From assembly GCA_002788475.1 (NCBI GenBank), contig PFRK01000010.1:1-23354 (forward strand): a DNA stretch of 23,354 nt, read 5' to 3'. Position numbers and translations under genes: made by a program. This DNA is from Candidatus Nomurabacteria bacterium CG_4_9_14_0_2_um_filter_32_10 (GTDB lineage Bacteria; Patescibacteriota; Minisyncoccia; Phycocordibacterales; UBA9973). Numbering within the stretch: position 1 is the first letter of the stretch; every line of letters starts with the position of its first letter. This document shows positions 11,351 to 19,412 of the stretch, piece by piece. Under the pieces are notes generated by a model, which did no database searches, had not been told where the DNA came from, and worked only from the letters and a program-made list of their open reading frames with translations.

Positions 11351-13049
11351 TTTTCTTGTTAGAACTAGAATTATATTTTTTTGTATCTCTATCTTTGCTT
11401 TTATTTTGATAGGCAAACTTTTTTTAGTGCAAGTTGTACATAGTAACTCTTATTCTGAAAAAGCAGATAGACAATATTCTACGCCGTCATCTAATATTTT
11501 TGAACGTGGAACTATTTATTTTTCACGTAAAGATGGTCAACTTGTTTCTGCTGCTTTACAAACTACTGGATTCAAAATAGCTATAATTCCAAGCAAAATT
11601 ACTGATAAAGAATTAGTTTACAAAAAATTGTCAGAGATAATAGATATTGATCATGATGAATTTTTAGTGAAAGCAGAAAAAGAAGATGATCCATATGAAG
11701 AGATAGCAAATCATTTAACTAAAGAAGAAGCTGATGCAGTATCTTTATTAAATATTCTTGGTTTGTCTGTTTATAAAGAGAAATGGCGTTTTTATCCAGG
11801 TGCTAATCTTGCTTCACAATCATTGGGTTTTGTGGCATATAAGGGAGATGATCTCGGAGGACGTTATGGAATTGAGAGACAATATAACGATGAGCTTTCT
11901 AGAAATAAAAACAATCCTTATGTAAATTTTTTTGCTGAAGTTTTTTCTAACATTAACAAGACATTATTTAGTGATGAATCAAGAGAAGGGAATATAGTTA
12001 CGACCATTGAACCGTTAGTACAGAATTTTTTGGAAAAAACTTTAACAGATGTAAAAGAAAAATATCAAGTTGATTCTCTCGGTGGAATAATTATGAATCC
12101 TATGGATGGTTCTATTTATGCAATTTCTAGTAAGCCTGATTTTAATCTTAATGATTTTTCTAAAGTTAAAACTTCTATTTTTTCTAATCCTTTGGTAGAA
12201 AATGTCTTAGAGTTTGGATCTGTCGTAAAACCTTTGATTATGGCGGGAGCTTTAGATGCTGGCGTAGTGACAGCTGATACAAAATATGAAGATAGAGGAT
12301 CAGTAATAGTTGAAAATAAAGAAATATTTAATTTTGATAAAAAAGCTCGTGGTGTTGTGAATATGCAAGAGGTTTTAAGTCAGTCATTAAACACTGGGAT
12401 GGTTTTTGTTTATAAAAAATTAGGTAAAGATAGATTACGCGATTATATGCTTTCTTATGGTATTAAAGATAAAACTGGTATTGATTTGCCAAATGAAACA
12501 AGTGGCTTAGTATCAAATTTAATAAATAGTCCACGAGATATTGAATATGCTAATGCTGCCTTTGGTCAAGGAATCGCTTTGACACCAATTGAGATGATAC
12601 GAGCTCTAGCGTCATTATCTAATGGTGGAAATTTAGTTGTCCCGCATATTGTACAAAAAATAAAATATGATGACGGTACAGAGAAAGAAATGACATATGG
12701 AAAAACACATGTAAAAATATCTGAAGCAACTGGAACAGAGATTACACGTATGCTTGTTAACGTAATGGATAAAGCTATTCGAAGTGGGAATGCAAAACTA
12801 GAACATTATAGTGTAGCAGTAAAAACAGGAACTGCTCAGGTTGCAGATAATATTAACGGAGGTTATTATAAAGATAGACATACTCATTCTTTCGTTGGGT
12901 ATTTTCCTGCCTATGATCCTAAATTTATAATCTTCCTCTATGCAATTAATCCTAAGGGTGTGCCTTATGCTGCGCAAACTTGGACAGATCCTTTTTTAGG
13001 TATAATAAAATTTTTGGTTAATTATTATGAAGTTCCGCCAGACCGATAG
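11340..13049 (+). CDS. ftsI: Penicillin-binding protein FtsI (septal transpeptidase)
   Basis: A class B PBP that cross-links septal peptidoglycan. The 569-aa protein has an N-terminal anchor (11-31, IIFFCISIFAFILIGKLFLV) and a pedestal/dimerisation domain with FERGTIYF and FYPGANLASQSLGFV. The transpeptidase domain shows the active-site S294-V-V-K297, the S349-L-N motif and K495-T-G. Length and motif spacing are normal. I chose the ATG at 11340, overlapping ftsL, over an upstream TTG at 11331. The TAG stop (13047-13049) is the first unit of a period-7 repeat array. It is followed by murF. Confidence 0.93.
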   Translation: MKYSFLVRTRIIFFCISIFAFILIGKLFLVQVVHSNSYSEKADRQYSTPSSNIFERGTIYFSRKDGQLVSAALQTTGFKIAIIPSKITDKELVYKKLSEIIDIDHDEFLVKAEKEDDPYEEIANHLTKEEADAVSLLNILGLSVYKEKWRFYPGANLASQSLGFVAYKGDDLGGRYGIERQYNDELSRNKNNPYVNFFAEVFSNINKTLFSDESREGNIVTTIEPLVQNFLEKTLTDVKEKYQVDSLGGIIMNPMDGSIYAISSKPDFNLNDFSKVKTSIFSNPLVENVLEFGSVVKPLIMAGALDAGVVTADTKYEDRGSVIVENKEIFNFDKKARGVVNMQEVLSQSLNTGMVFVYKKLGKDRLRDYMLSYGIKDKTGIDLPNETSGLVSNLINSPRDIEYANAAFGQGIALTPIEMIRALASLSNGGNLVVPHIVQKIKYDDGTEKEMTYGKTHVKISEATGTEITRMLVNVMDKAIRSGNAKLEHYSVAVKTGTAQVADNINGGYYKDRHTHSFVGYFPAYDPKFIIFLYAINPKGVPYAAQTWTDPFLGIIKFLVNYYEVPPDR

Positions 13050-13112
13050 AAAATAGCTTATAGCTTATAGCTTTTAGAGTATTAGCTTATAGGTGGGTTA
13101 GCTTTTAAGATT
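13047..13112 (+). repeat. Period-7 stop-codon array after ftsI
   Basis: Units TAGAAAA, TAGCTTA, TAGCTTA, TAGCTTT, TAGAGTA (13047-13081) run in phase. After small shifts, TAGCTTA and TAGGTGG (13083-13096), then TAGCTTT and TAAGATT (13099-13112) follow. The ftsI stop codon is the first TAG. Confidence 0.8.
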
Positions 13113-13128
13113 TTTATTTTTAATTAAG

Positions 13129-14424
13129 ATGAAGACAACATTAAAGACAATCGTTATTAATATATTAAGAATAGAATCCAAATTAATACTTTGGAAGTAT
13201 AAACCCAAAGTCGTGGCTATCACAGGTTCTGTTGGTAAAACCTCTACTAAAGATGCAGTTTATGCTGTGATTTCTGGTATTTCTTATGTTCGTAAAAGTG
13301 AAAAAAGTTATAATAGTGAAATAGGATTGCCACTTACTATTTTAGGATGTTCAAATGGATGGAATAATTTTTTTCTATGGCTTTTAAATATTTTAAAAGG
13401 ATTTTGGCTTTTTGTTTGGCCTCATAAATATCCGAAATGGCTTGTGCTTGAAGTTGGTATAGGGAAACCAGGTGATATGTATCGTACTGCTTTATGGCTT
13501 AAGACGGACGCTGTCATTATTACAGCTATAGGAGAGACACCATCGCATATTGAATTTTTTGATTCACGTAAACATCTTATAGAAGAGAAAAGTAGACTTA
13601 TTAAAACTTTAAAAAAAGATGGGCTTTTAATTTTAAATAATGATGATGAGACAGTTTCTGAAATGAAAGAAAAGACAAGGAATCGTATTGTAACTTTTGG
13701 TTTTAAGGAGGATTCTGATATAAAAGGTTCTGCTGATAGTATCTTTTATACTGATAAAGGAGTACCGGAGGGTTTAATTTTTAGAATAGATGAAGCTGGA
13801 AGTAGTTTACCTGTTGTTATTGAAGGAGTATTTGGGAGGAATCATGTTTATGCATCACTTGGAGCTTTAGCACTTTCTTCAGGTTTAAAATTAAATATGC
13901 TTGATGCTATACATAAACTTAAAAATTATAGTGTTCCACCTGGACGTATGCGTCTTTTGAGAGGAATAAATGATTCTTTTATAATAGATGATACTTATAA
14001 CTCTTCTCCATTTGCTTCTGAATCTGCACTTAAAACCTTAGGGGAAGTAAAAGCTACTGGAAGAAAAATTGCTGTTTTAGGCGATATGTTAGAACTTGGA
14101 CACTATACGGAAGAAGCTCATAGAAATATTGGGAAAATTGTAAAAGATAACGCTGATATACTTATCGTGGTTGGTGCTAGAGCAGAAAAAATAAAAGAGG
14201 GTGCTATTGAAGCTGGGATGTTAGGAGATAGCATTCCTAAATTTTTAAATTCAAAAGAAGCAGGGGAGTACTTAAAAACTTTTGTACAAAAAAATGATTT
14301 TCTACTTATTAAAGGTTCACAAGGTATGCGAATGGAACATGTGGTAGAAGCTATACTAGAAGATAAAAAAAATAAATCTCAACTTCTTGTTCGTCAGGAT
14401 CCAGAATGGATTGAAAAGAATTAG
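13129..14424 (+). CDS. murF: Mur ligase, MurF type (UDP-MurNAc-tripeptide:D-Ala-D-Ala ligase)
   Basis: MurF adds D-Ala-D-Ala to the UDP-MurNAc-tripeptide in the cytoplasm, using ATP. The 431-aa protein has the ATP loop GSVGKTST (33-40). The central Mur domain contains VLEVGIGKPGD, ITAIGETPSHIEFF and ILNNDDE. The C-terminal region includes VPPGRMRL, IIDDTYNSSPFASESALKTL and GDMLELG, typical of MurF rather than MurC, MurD or MurE. A hydrophobic patch after residue 80 (FFLWLLNILKGFWLFVW) is unusual and may place the enzyme at the membrane; I recall similar variants in Parcubacteria. It closes the cluster. No mraY, murD or murG follows. The TAG stop belongs to a period-7 array. Confidence 0.88.
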   Translation: MKTTLKTIVINILRIESKLILWKYKPKVVAITGSVGKTSTKDAVYAVISGISYVRKSEKSYNSEIGLPLTILGCSNGWNNFFLWLLNILKGFWLFVWPHKYPKWLVLEVGIGKPGDMYRTALWLKTDAVIITAIGETPSHIEFFDSRKHLIEEKSRLIKTLKKDGLLILNNDDETVSEMKEKTRNRIVTFGFKEDSDIKGSADSIFYTDKGVPEGLIFRIDEAGSSLPVVIEGVFGRNHVYASLGALALSSGLKLNMLDAIHKLKNYSVPPGRMRLLRGINDSFIIDDTYNSSPFASESALKTLGEVKATGRKIAVLGDMLELGHYTEEAHRNIGKIVKDNADILIVVGARAEKIKEGAIEAGMLGDSIPKFLNSKEAGEYLKTFVQKNDFLLIKGSQGMRMEHVVEAILEDKKNKSQLLVRQDPEWIEKN

Positions 14425-14456
14425 GTTCTAAAAACTAGGTTCTAGTGGCTAATTTT
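14422..14456 (+). repeat. Period-7 stop-codon array shared by two convergent genes
   Basis: Units TAGGTTC, TAAAAAC, TAGGTTC, TAGTGGC, TAATTTT are in perfect phase. The first TAG is the murF stop. The CTA at 14442-14444, read on the minus strand, is the stop of the converging sigma-factor gene. Confidence 0.85.
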
Positions 14457-14912
14457 TTTTTCTTTAATTTGCGAAAGATCATATAATGATTTAAGTTTTG
14501 TTAATCCTCGATGCGTTTGCACAGCAATAACATTTTTTGTTTGTCCAGTTTTTAGAGATATTTCTTTTAGTGATAAATCATGTATGTATCGCATACTTAT
14601 TACTTTTTGATATTTTTTTGGTAAATTTTTTATTAGTAGAAGTACTGCTTTGCCATCTAAAACATTTAAATAACGTTCAGCTGAATCATTATCTTCGATT
14701 GGTTCAAAGCCTTTTTCTAAAAGTATATCAAGTGAAGTTGTTTTATGTTTTCTATATTGATCTACTATTAGATTATTAAGGACATGATAGAGAAAAGCTT
14801 TCATCATATCAATTTTCCCTCCTTTCACAAGATATTTCCATGTTTTTGTAAAAGTATCCTGTACTAAGTCTTTACTTATTGCATGATTGTGAGTTTTGAA
14901 AAATGCATGCAC
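14442..14912 (-). CDS. ECF-type RNA polymerase sigma factor (N-terminus uncertain)
   Basis: From a GTG at 14912 the product is 156 aa. It has a sigma region 2 (DLVQDTFTKTWKYL near 15-28, then AFLYHVLNNLIVDQYRKHK) and a region 4 helix-turn-helix (LPKKYQKVISMRYIHDLSLKEISLKTG, then VIAVQTHRGLTKLK). This is the ECF plan. Starting at 14912 would cut off the first helix of region 2. The frame stays open upstream to 14993 and encodes a plausible N-terminus (TTAHYDYQKGLNVHAFFK) but has no ATG, GTG or TTG. A non-standard start (ATA 14987 or CTG 14951) is possible. A strong promoter lies at 15094-15122, divergent from the two-component genes. No anti-sigma factor is adjacent. Confidence 0.82.
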   Translation of the reverse strand: MHAFFKTHNHAISKDLVQDTFTKTWKYLVKGGKIDMMKAFLYHVLNNLIVDQYRKHKTTSLDILLEKGFEPIEDNDSAERYLNVLDGKAVLLLIKNLPKKYQKVISMRYIHDLSLKEISLKTGQTKNVIAVQTHRGLTKLKSLYDLSQIKEKKISH

Positions 14913-15093
14913 ATTGAGTCCTTTTTGATAATCATAATGTGCTGTGGTCAGTATTATTTGTTGTTCTATTGTTTGTTTGGTGGTTATAAAAAGTTAAAAA
15001 TAGTTTAAAATAAAAGGAGATTTTGTCTTATTTACCTAAATATTGTAATATCTTAGATTTAATGAATATTGTTAGTTTTAATGTTATTTTAAT

Positions 15094-15122
15094 ATAGTAA
15101 CCTTTTCAGTTTTAATAGTCAA
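15094..15122 (-). promoter_or_regulatory. Promoter of the sigma-factor gene
   Basis: On the minus strand: TTGACT (15117-15122), 17 nt, TACTAT (15094-15099). The expected start near 15087 leaves a leader of about 100-175 nt, depending on the true start codon. Confidence 0.65.
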
Positions 15123-15144
15123 TACAAAAAAGTGGCTAAATCTG

Positions 15145-15173
15145 TTGATTTTGTGGATAACTTAATGTAAAAT
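15145..15173 (+). promoter_or_regulatory. Promoter of the response-regulator gene with DnaA box in the spacer
   Basis: TTGATT (15145-15150), 17 nt and TAAAAT (15168-15173). The spacer contains TGTGGATAA (15152-15160), the exact inverse of the DnaA box TTATCCACA. Further down, AACAC-TAG-GTGTT (15200-15212) is a small inverted repeat that could bind the regulator. The promoter diverges from that of the sigma factor. Confidence 0.55.
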
Positions 15174-15227
15174 TAATATTTGTATATCTTGCAAACTTAA
15201 ACACTAGGTGTTAATATAAGTAGTATT

Positions 15228-15896
15228 ATGGCAATTTTAATTATTGAAGATGAAAGGAAGTTGGTAGATATATTAAAAATAGGTTTGAAAGGAGAGCGCT
15301 TTTCTGTTGAAGTAGCTTATTCTGGAGAAGAAGGTTTAGAGAAAGCGATGAAGAACGAATACTCTTTAATTATTTTAGATATAATGCTTCCTGGAAAGGA
15401 TGGTATTCTTGTTTCTAAAGAACTTAGGGAACATCATATTCATACACCTATAATTATGCTCACAGCTAAAGGTAGTATCGAAGATCGAGTGATTGGTCTT
15501 AACGCTGGTGCTGATGATTATCTTATTAAACCTTTTAGTCTCAAAGAACTTTTTGCTCGAATTCGTGTTATTTTACGTCGTAGAAAGACAACCGATAGCG
15601 ATATAATAAAAATAGCTGATTTGATAATGGATAAAAAAAAGCACGAAGTTACTCGTGCTGGTAGAGTTATCCCTCTTACTCCTAAAGAATATAAACTTTT
15701 AGATGTTCTTCTTTCTGGTAATGGAGAGGCAATAAATAGACGAAAACTTATTGATCATGCTTGGGGGCCTGGTTTTAAAGAAACGAATAACGAATTAAAT
15801 GTTCATATTAAATATTTACGCACAAAAATAAATGAAATTAATAAAAAACCTTTGATCCATACTATACGTAGTGTTGGATTTATTTTGAAAGAATAA
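15228..15896 (+). CDS. OmpR/PhoB-family response regulator
   Basis: This 222-aa protein combines a receiver domain with a winged-helix DNA-binding domain. Receiver landmarks are the acidic pocket EDE (7-9), the phospho-acceptor Asp51 in LIILDIMLPGKDG, Thr79 in MLTA and Lys101 in DDYLIKPFS. The C-terminal half has the OmpR-type trans_reg_C pattern (LTPKEYKLLDVLL, LIDHAWG, VHIKYLRTKI, IHTIRSVGFIL). It should be phosphorylated by the histidine kinase encoded 46 nt downstream and then regulate promoters. Targets are unknown; the inverted repeat in its own leader is a candidate. Between the two genes lies a small ACGTAT/ATACGT palindrome. Confidence 0.93.
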   Translation: MAILIIEDERKLVDILKIGLKGERFSVEVAYSGEEGLEKAMKNEYSLIILDIMLPGKDGILVSKELREHHIHTPIIMLTAKGSIEDRVIGLNAGADDYLIKPFSLKELFARIRVILRRRKTTDSDIIKIADLIMDKKKHEVTRAGRVIPLTPKEYKLLDVLLSGNGEAINRRKLIDHAWGPGFKETNNELNVHIKYLRTKINEINKKPLIHTIRSVGFILKE

Positions 15897-15942
15897 ACGT
15901 ATTTATACGTCATTATTTATATAAAGTAATTTTTAAAATATA

Positions 15943-17070
15943 ATGACAAAAAAATTCAAAAATAAAATAGAAAATAAATTAAAAGAATCAGAAGAGAGGT
16001 ATCGTCGTCTTTTTGAAAGTGCTCATGATGGAATACTTATACTTGATTCAGACACTGGTCAAATTACAGATGTAAATCCTTTTTTAATTAATTTACTTGG
16101 TTATTCAAAAGGTGAATTTTTAGATAAAAAATTATGGGAAGTTGGGGCATTCAGAAATATGAAAGCAGCTAAAGATGTTTTTAAGATCTTACAAAAAGAT
16201 GGTTATGTCCGTTATGAAGATTTACCTTTAGAAACAAAGGATGGTAAATCTATTGCTGTTGAGTTTGTTAGTAATTCCTATATGGCTGGTGGTACGCTCG
16301 TTATTCAATGTAATATACAAGATATAACTGAACGTAAAAAAATAGATTTAATAAAAGAATCAAAAAGATTACTTGAGGAAGAAAAATTAAGAGTAGAATC
16401 AATTTCTGATGCGGCTCATGAACTTCGTACTCCTCTTGCGATAATGAAAGGTAATGTGGATTTGGCTATGCATCATAGAGGAAAATCACCTAAAAGTGCT
16501 CTTAAAGCTGTGGATAATGAAATAAAACATCTCTCTAATGTTCTTTCAGATCTTTCTCTTATAACTTCTAAAGCATGGGAGTTAAAAAATAGAATTGTTT
16601 ACAAAAAAATAAATCTTAGGTCATTAATCACATCGGTTGTGACTAGATCTAAGGTTCTTGCTTTTAATAAGAATATTTCAATAAGTTCTGTAAAAATACC
16701 AAATATAACTATTTTAGGAGATAAGGAATATTTAGAAAAAATGCTCATTAATCTTATTAAAAATTCTATTATTTATGGTAATAAAAATGGCCGTACTGTA
16801 ATTAATGTTAAACAATCTGAAAGATTCATTATAATAAATGTAATTGATGATGGAATTGGTATATCTGAAGAAGATTTGCCTCACGTATTTGAACGATTTT
16901 ACAGAGCAGACAAATGTTATCGCTCTAATGGAAATAGTATAGGTCTAGGATTAGCTATTGTAAAATGGGTTGCAGAAATTCATAGTGGTACAGTCAGTGC
17001 TGAAAGTAAAGGAGAAGGGAAGGGTAGTATTTTCAGTGTTTCTCTACCAATAAAAACTGCTAATAAATAA
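15943..17070 (+). CDS. PAS-domain sensor histidine kinase
   Basis: A 375-aa kinase with no transmembrane segment, so cytoplasmic. A short coiled coil leads into a PAS domain (about 17-130, ending CNIQDITERKKI). The DHp domain has phospho-acceptor His159 in SDAAHELRTPLAIMKG. The HATPase domain has the N box MLINLIKNSIIYG, the G1 box DDGIGISEEDLPHVFERFYRADK (in part) and the G2 box NSIGLGLAIVK. It is the evident partner of the upstream response regulator. The PAS ligand cannot be told from sequence. No ribosome site is obvious. It is followed by a stand-alone PAS protein. Confidence 0.93.
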   Translation: MTKKFKNKIENKLKESEERYRRLFESAHDGILILDSDTGQITDVNPFLINLLGYSKGEFLDKKLWEVGAFRNMKAAKDVFKILQKDGYVRYEDLPLETKDGKSIAVEFVSNSYMAGGTLVIQCNIQDITERKKIDLIKESKRLLEEEKLRVESISDAAHELRTPLAIMKGNVDLAMHHRGKSPKSALKAVDNEIKHLSNVLSDLSLITSKAWELKNRIVYKKINLRSLITSVVTRSKVLAFNKNISISSVKIPNITILGDKEYLEKMLINLIKNSIIYGNKNGRTVINVKQSERFIIINVIDDGIGISEEDLPHVFERFYRADKCYRSNGNSIGLGLAIVKWVAEIHSGTVSAESKGEGKGSIFSVSLPIKTANK

Positions 17071-17103
17071 ACAATAAATAACAATTTATAGTCTATTATT
17101 TGA

Positions 17104-17132
17104 TTGTATTTTTGTGTGTTTCTTTGTAATAT
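17104..17132 (+). promoter_or_regulatory. Candidate promoter of the PAS-protein gene
   Basis: TTGTAT (17104-17109), 17 nt, TAATAT (17127-17132), giving a leader of about 20 nt before the ATG at 17160. A second TATAAT at 17154-17159 touches the ATG and is too close to serve as its -10. Confidence 0.4.
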
Positions 17133-17159
17133 TTTTAATTTTAAAACGGCTTCTATAAT

Positions 17160-17753
17160 ATGAAGACAGTAACAAAAAAGAATTTAGCACAAGTTTTTAA
17201 ACCCGTTGGACCTGATTTTTTTGAGCATTTATGGGAAGAGGGTTGGGCATATATTAAAACTGTAGTTGATGTTGTACGAGAACCAGTTTTGATTCTTAAT
17301 GAAGATCTTCTTGTATTAGCTGCTAATGAACCTTTCTATCAGATGTTTCAAGTTAAACCAGAAAGTACTGAAAATAGAATTGTGTATGAGCTTGGTAATG
17401 GTCAATGGAATATTCCTGCTCTTAAAAAACTTCTTGAAAATATTTTACCCGAGCATACTTTTTTTAAAGGTTTTGAAGTTACTCATGAATTTCCTGTAAT
17501 TGGATCTAAAATAATGATTTTAAATGCTCGTCAAATTTATTTTAAAAAAGATGCAGCTTTAGAATTATTTCCTCCTATTATACTTCTTGCTATAGAAGAT
17601 ATTACAGAGATGATGGGTGTTGCTGAAATGCTTGCTCGTCATACGACTCAATTTGAAGTAAAAATGGCAGAACAAACAGAAAAGTTAGAAAGTCGAATTA
17701 AGAAATTAGAGAAGGAAATAAATGAACTAAAAGGAGAATCTCCTAAAATATAA
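17160..17753 (+). CDS. Stand-alone PAS-domain protein with C-terminal coiled coil
   Basis: A 197-aa protein. Residues 30-150 form a PAS domain (VVREPVLILNEDLLVLAANEPFYQMF, then YELGNGQWNIPALKKLLENILP, ending IILLAIEDITEMM). The GNGQW-IPAL segment is typical of PAS domains attached to CheB/CheR-type or phytochrome-like kinases. There is no kinase, GGDEF or DNA-binding domain. The tail (EQTEKLESRIKKLEKEINEL) is a strong coiled coil, suited to dimerisation or partner binding. Lying just after the two-component pair, it may be an accessory sensor for the kinase; that is inference from position only. Confidence 0.75.
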   Translation: MKTVTKKNLAQVFKPVGPDFFEHLWEEGWAYIKTVVDVVREPVLILNEDLLVLAANEPFYQMFQVKPESTENRIVYELGNGQWNIPALKKLLENILPEHTFFKGFEVTHEFPVIGSKIMILNARQIYFKKDAALELFPPIILLAIEDITEMMGVAEMLARHTTQFEVKMAEQTEKLESRIKKLEKEINELKGESPKI

Positions 17754-17852
17754 AAATTATTGTAATATATTTATCTTTTGAGCGTCACCTCATAAGAGAT
17801 AAAAATTTTATTAGAAGTTTAACTTATATTACCTGTAGTGGGTAAAAAATAT

Positions 17853-18212
17853 ATGGATTCATCATTTAATTCGTCTACAACTAAACCGTTATATAGAGGT
17901 ACTCAAATCGTTTGGTATATTTTTGGTATTTTAGAAGTGTTATTATTATTCCGATTTGTTTTAAAATTACTTGCCGCAAATGGAGGAGCTGGTTTCACTA
18001 GTTTTATTTATGATGTAACCTATATCTTTGTAACTCCATTTATTAGTGTATTCCGAGTTTCTTATCTAGATGGTAGTGTTTTTGAATGGACGACTCTTCT
18101 TGCTATGTTAGTTTATTGGATTTTAGCTATTGGTATTATTAAATTATTTGTTATGGGGAAAACTGTTTCTACCCCTGAGGCTGCAGTTAAGATGAATAAT
18201 AAAGAGAGTTAG
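17853..18212 (+). CDS. YggT-family membrane protein
   Basis: This 119-aa protein from the ATG at 17853 (an upstream GTG at 17838 is also possible) has two membrane helices: IVWYIFGILEVLLLFRFVLKLL (near 22-43, last residues shortened here) and LLAMLVYWILAIGIIKLFV. Between them is a loop with YIFVTPFISVF, resembling the R-x-x-x-x-L / TxPFL pattern of YggT proteins. Functions of the family are ill-defined, with links to membrane homeostasis and plastid or cell division. It is followed 26 nt later by another small membrane protein, so they may form an operon. Promoter evidence is weak. Confidence 0.7.
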   Translation: MDSSFNSSTTKPLYRGTQIVWYIFGILEVLLLFRFVLKLLAANGGAGFTSFIYDVTYIFVTPFISVFRVSYLDGSVFEWTTLLAMLVYWILAIGIIKLFVMGKTVSTPEAAVKMNNKES

Positions 18213-18238
18213 ATTATTATTAATTTATATAAAAATAT

Positions 18239-18490
18239 ATGGAAATAATTATTTGGATTATATTTGGTGGATTAGTTGGTTGGATTGCTTCTATTATTAT
18301 GAAGACAAACCAACAGCAAGGCATAATGCTTAATATTATTGTTGGTATTATAGGTGCTGTAATTGGGGGATGGATTATGAACTTCTTTGGCCAAAGTGCT
18401 GTGACTGGTTTTAATTTTTATAGTTTTCTAATTGCCATTCTTGGCGCTGTTATACTTATTTTTATTGTTAAAACCTTACGACGTTCTTAG
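18239..18490 (+). CDS. GlsB/YeaQ/YmgE-family small membrane protein
   Basis: An 83-aa, three-helix protein: IIIWIIFGGLVGWIASIIM, then NIIVGIIGAVIGGWIMNFFG and YSFLIAILGAVILIFIV. Regular glycines and the G-L-V-G-W start are typical of the family, annotated as transglycosylase-associated or stress-induced. No enzymatic activity is established for it. The start at 18239 lacks a Shine-Dalgarno. It lies between the YggT-like and peptidoglycan-binding genes, which suggests an envelope-related cluster. Confidence 0.8.
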   Translation: MEIIIWIIFGGLVGWIASIIMKTNQQQGIMLNIIVGIIGAVIGGWIMNFFGQSAVTGFNFYSFLIAILGAVILIFIVKTLRRS

Positions 18491-18518
18491 TTTATTGTTA
18501 GTTGGTAGTGAAAAAAAA

Positions 18519-18956
18519 ATGAAAAAGTCTAATAAAAATTTAATAATAGTTGGATTTGTTTTTTCTTTTATTTTGTTTTTATTTGCACAAAAAGCTTTTG
18601 CTACTATTGATATAGAATTAGGTATTGGTTCAAGAGGGAATGAAGTGATGAAACTTCAACAATTTTTGGCCACAAATCCTATTGTTTATCCTGAAGGAAT
18701 AATTTCTAATTATTTTGGTTCATTGACGGAGGATGCTGTAGTAAGGTTTCAGAAATTTTATAGTCTTCCCCTTACTGGTAGAGTAGATTTAAAAACACAA
18801 ACAAAAATAAACAGTATTATGTCATCTGACATTGATCTTAGTTCCGATGATTTAGATTCACAATTGCTAACTATGCAAGGTCTCCAACCTGATAGACCTT
18901 ATTATTATTACTATCTTACTCAAGCAATAAATAGGTCCCAACTACTTGTGCATTAA
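18519..18956 (+). CDS. Secreted peptidoglycan-binding domain protein
   Basis: From the ATG at 18519 the product is 145 aa. The signal peptide (1-28, hydrophobic IIVGFVFSFILFLF, cleavage after AFA) is followed by one PG_binding_1 domain (about 30-95: GIGSRGNEVMKLQQFL, IISNYFGSLTEDAVVRFQKF, PLTGRVDLKTQTKIN). A tail with no recognisable domain follows. It should attach to cell-wall peptidoglycan outside the membrane, and no catalytic domain is present. A longer upstream frame lacks the signal-peptide pattern, so I prefer 18519. It is followed by a period-7 array and a bidirectional terminator. Confidence 0.85.
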   Translation: MKKSNKNLIIVGFVFSFILFLFAQKAFATIDIELGIGSRGNEVMKLQQFLATNPIVYPEGIISNYFGSLTEDAVVRFQKFYSLPLTGRVDLKTQTKINSIMSSDIDLSSDDLDSQLLTMQGLQPDRPYYYYYLTQAINRSQLLVH

Positions 18957-18980
18957 GAGGAAGAGTAGCTAAAGAAGAAA

Positions 18981-19015
18981 TAGGTTTTAGGTTCTAGTAG
19001 CTAGCTTCTAGGGAA
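18981..19015 (+). repeat. Period-7 stop-codon array
   Basis: Units TAGGTTT, TAGGTTC, TAGTAGC, TAGCTTC, TAGGGAA are in phase, between the peptidoglycan-binding gene and the terminator. Confidence 0.8.
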
Positions 19016-19020
19016 AAAAT

Positions 19021-19054
19021 AAAAAAGCGCAAGAATATTTATTCTTGCGCTTTT
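19021..19054. terminator. Bidirectional intrinsic terminator
   Basis: Perfect 10-bp stem GCGCAAGAAT/ATTCTTGCGC (19027-19036 with 19041-19050) flanked by AAAAAA on the left and TTTT on the right. It serves both the plus-strand peptidoglycan-binding gene and the minus-strand small membrane protein. Confidence 0.85.
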
Positions 19055-19061
19055 CGCTCAA

Positions 19062-19262
19062 TTAAGTTTTTATTTTTTTAAGTACAAAAAACACTAAAAG
19101 AGCAAAAGAAATAAAAAAGATTATGCAAAAATATATATGAATATTCTGCATTGGGTTTTTAAAGGAACTTCCTAAAAAACCCGAAATCAAAAATAGAAAA
19201 AATAATATACGAACGATTTCGGTTCTTACTCTTTCTGTGAGTTTTATTTTTAATTTTTTCAC
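19062..19262 (-). CDS. Small two-TM membrane protein, unknown function
   Basis: I start it at a GTG (19262) preceded by AAAGGAG at 10 nt. The open frame up to an ATG at 19313 would run over the -10 box, and a TTG at 19268 is also possible. The 66-aa product has a basic N-terminus (KKLKIKLTERVRTEIVR) and two hydrophobic helices (ILFFLFLISGFLGSSF and IYFCIIFFISFALLVFFVL), and ends KKIKT. I recognise no family. It has its own promoter and shares the bidirectional terminator. Confidence 0.5.
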   Translation of the reverse strand: MKKLKIKLTERVRTEIVRILFFLFLISGFLGSSFKNPMQNIHIYFCIIFFISFALLVFFVLKKIKT

Positions 19263-19303
19263 GAACAAAATACTCCTTTTTGTTGAACGTAATATCTGTT
19301 TAT

Positions 19304-19332
19304 ATCGTAGCATAAAGCAATGTATTTGTCAA
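19304..19332 (-). promoter_or_regulatory. Promoter of the small minus-strand membrane protein
   Basis: On the minus strand: perfect TTGACA (19327-19332), 17 nt, TACGAT (19304-19309). Confidence 0.65.
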
Positions 19333-19343
19333 GTATTTAGAGA

Positions 19344-19372
19344 TTGCTAAAAATTACTTATTGTGTTATAAA
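19344..19372 (+). promoter_or_regulatory. Promoter of the small plus-strand membrane protein
   Basis: TTGCTA (19344-19349), 17 nt, TATAAA (19367-19372), divergent from the promoter next to it. Confidence 0.6.
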
Positions 19373-19412
19373 TAATAAAGAAAATAAAATAATTTTTTAA
19401 AAGGAGTAAAAA

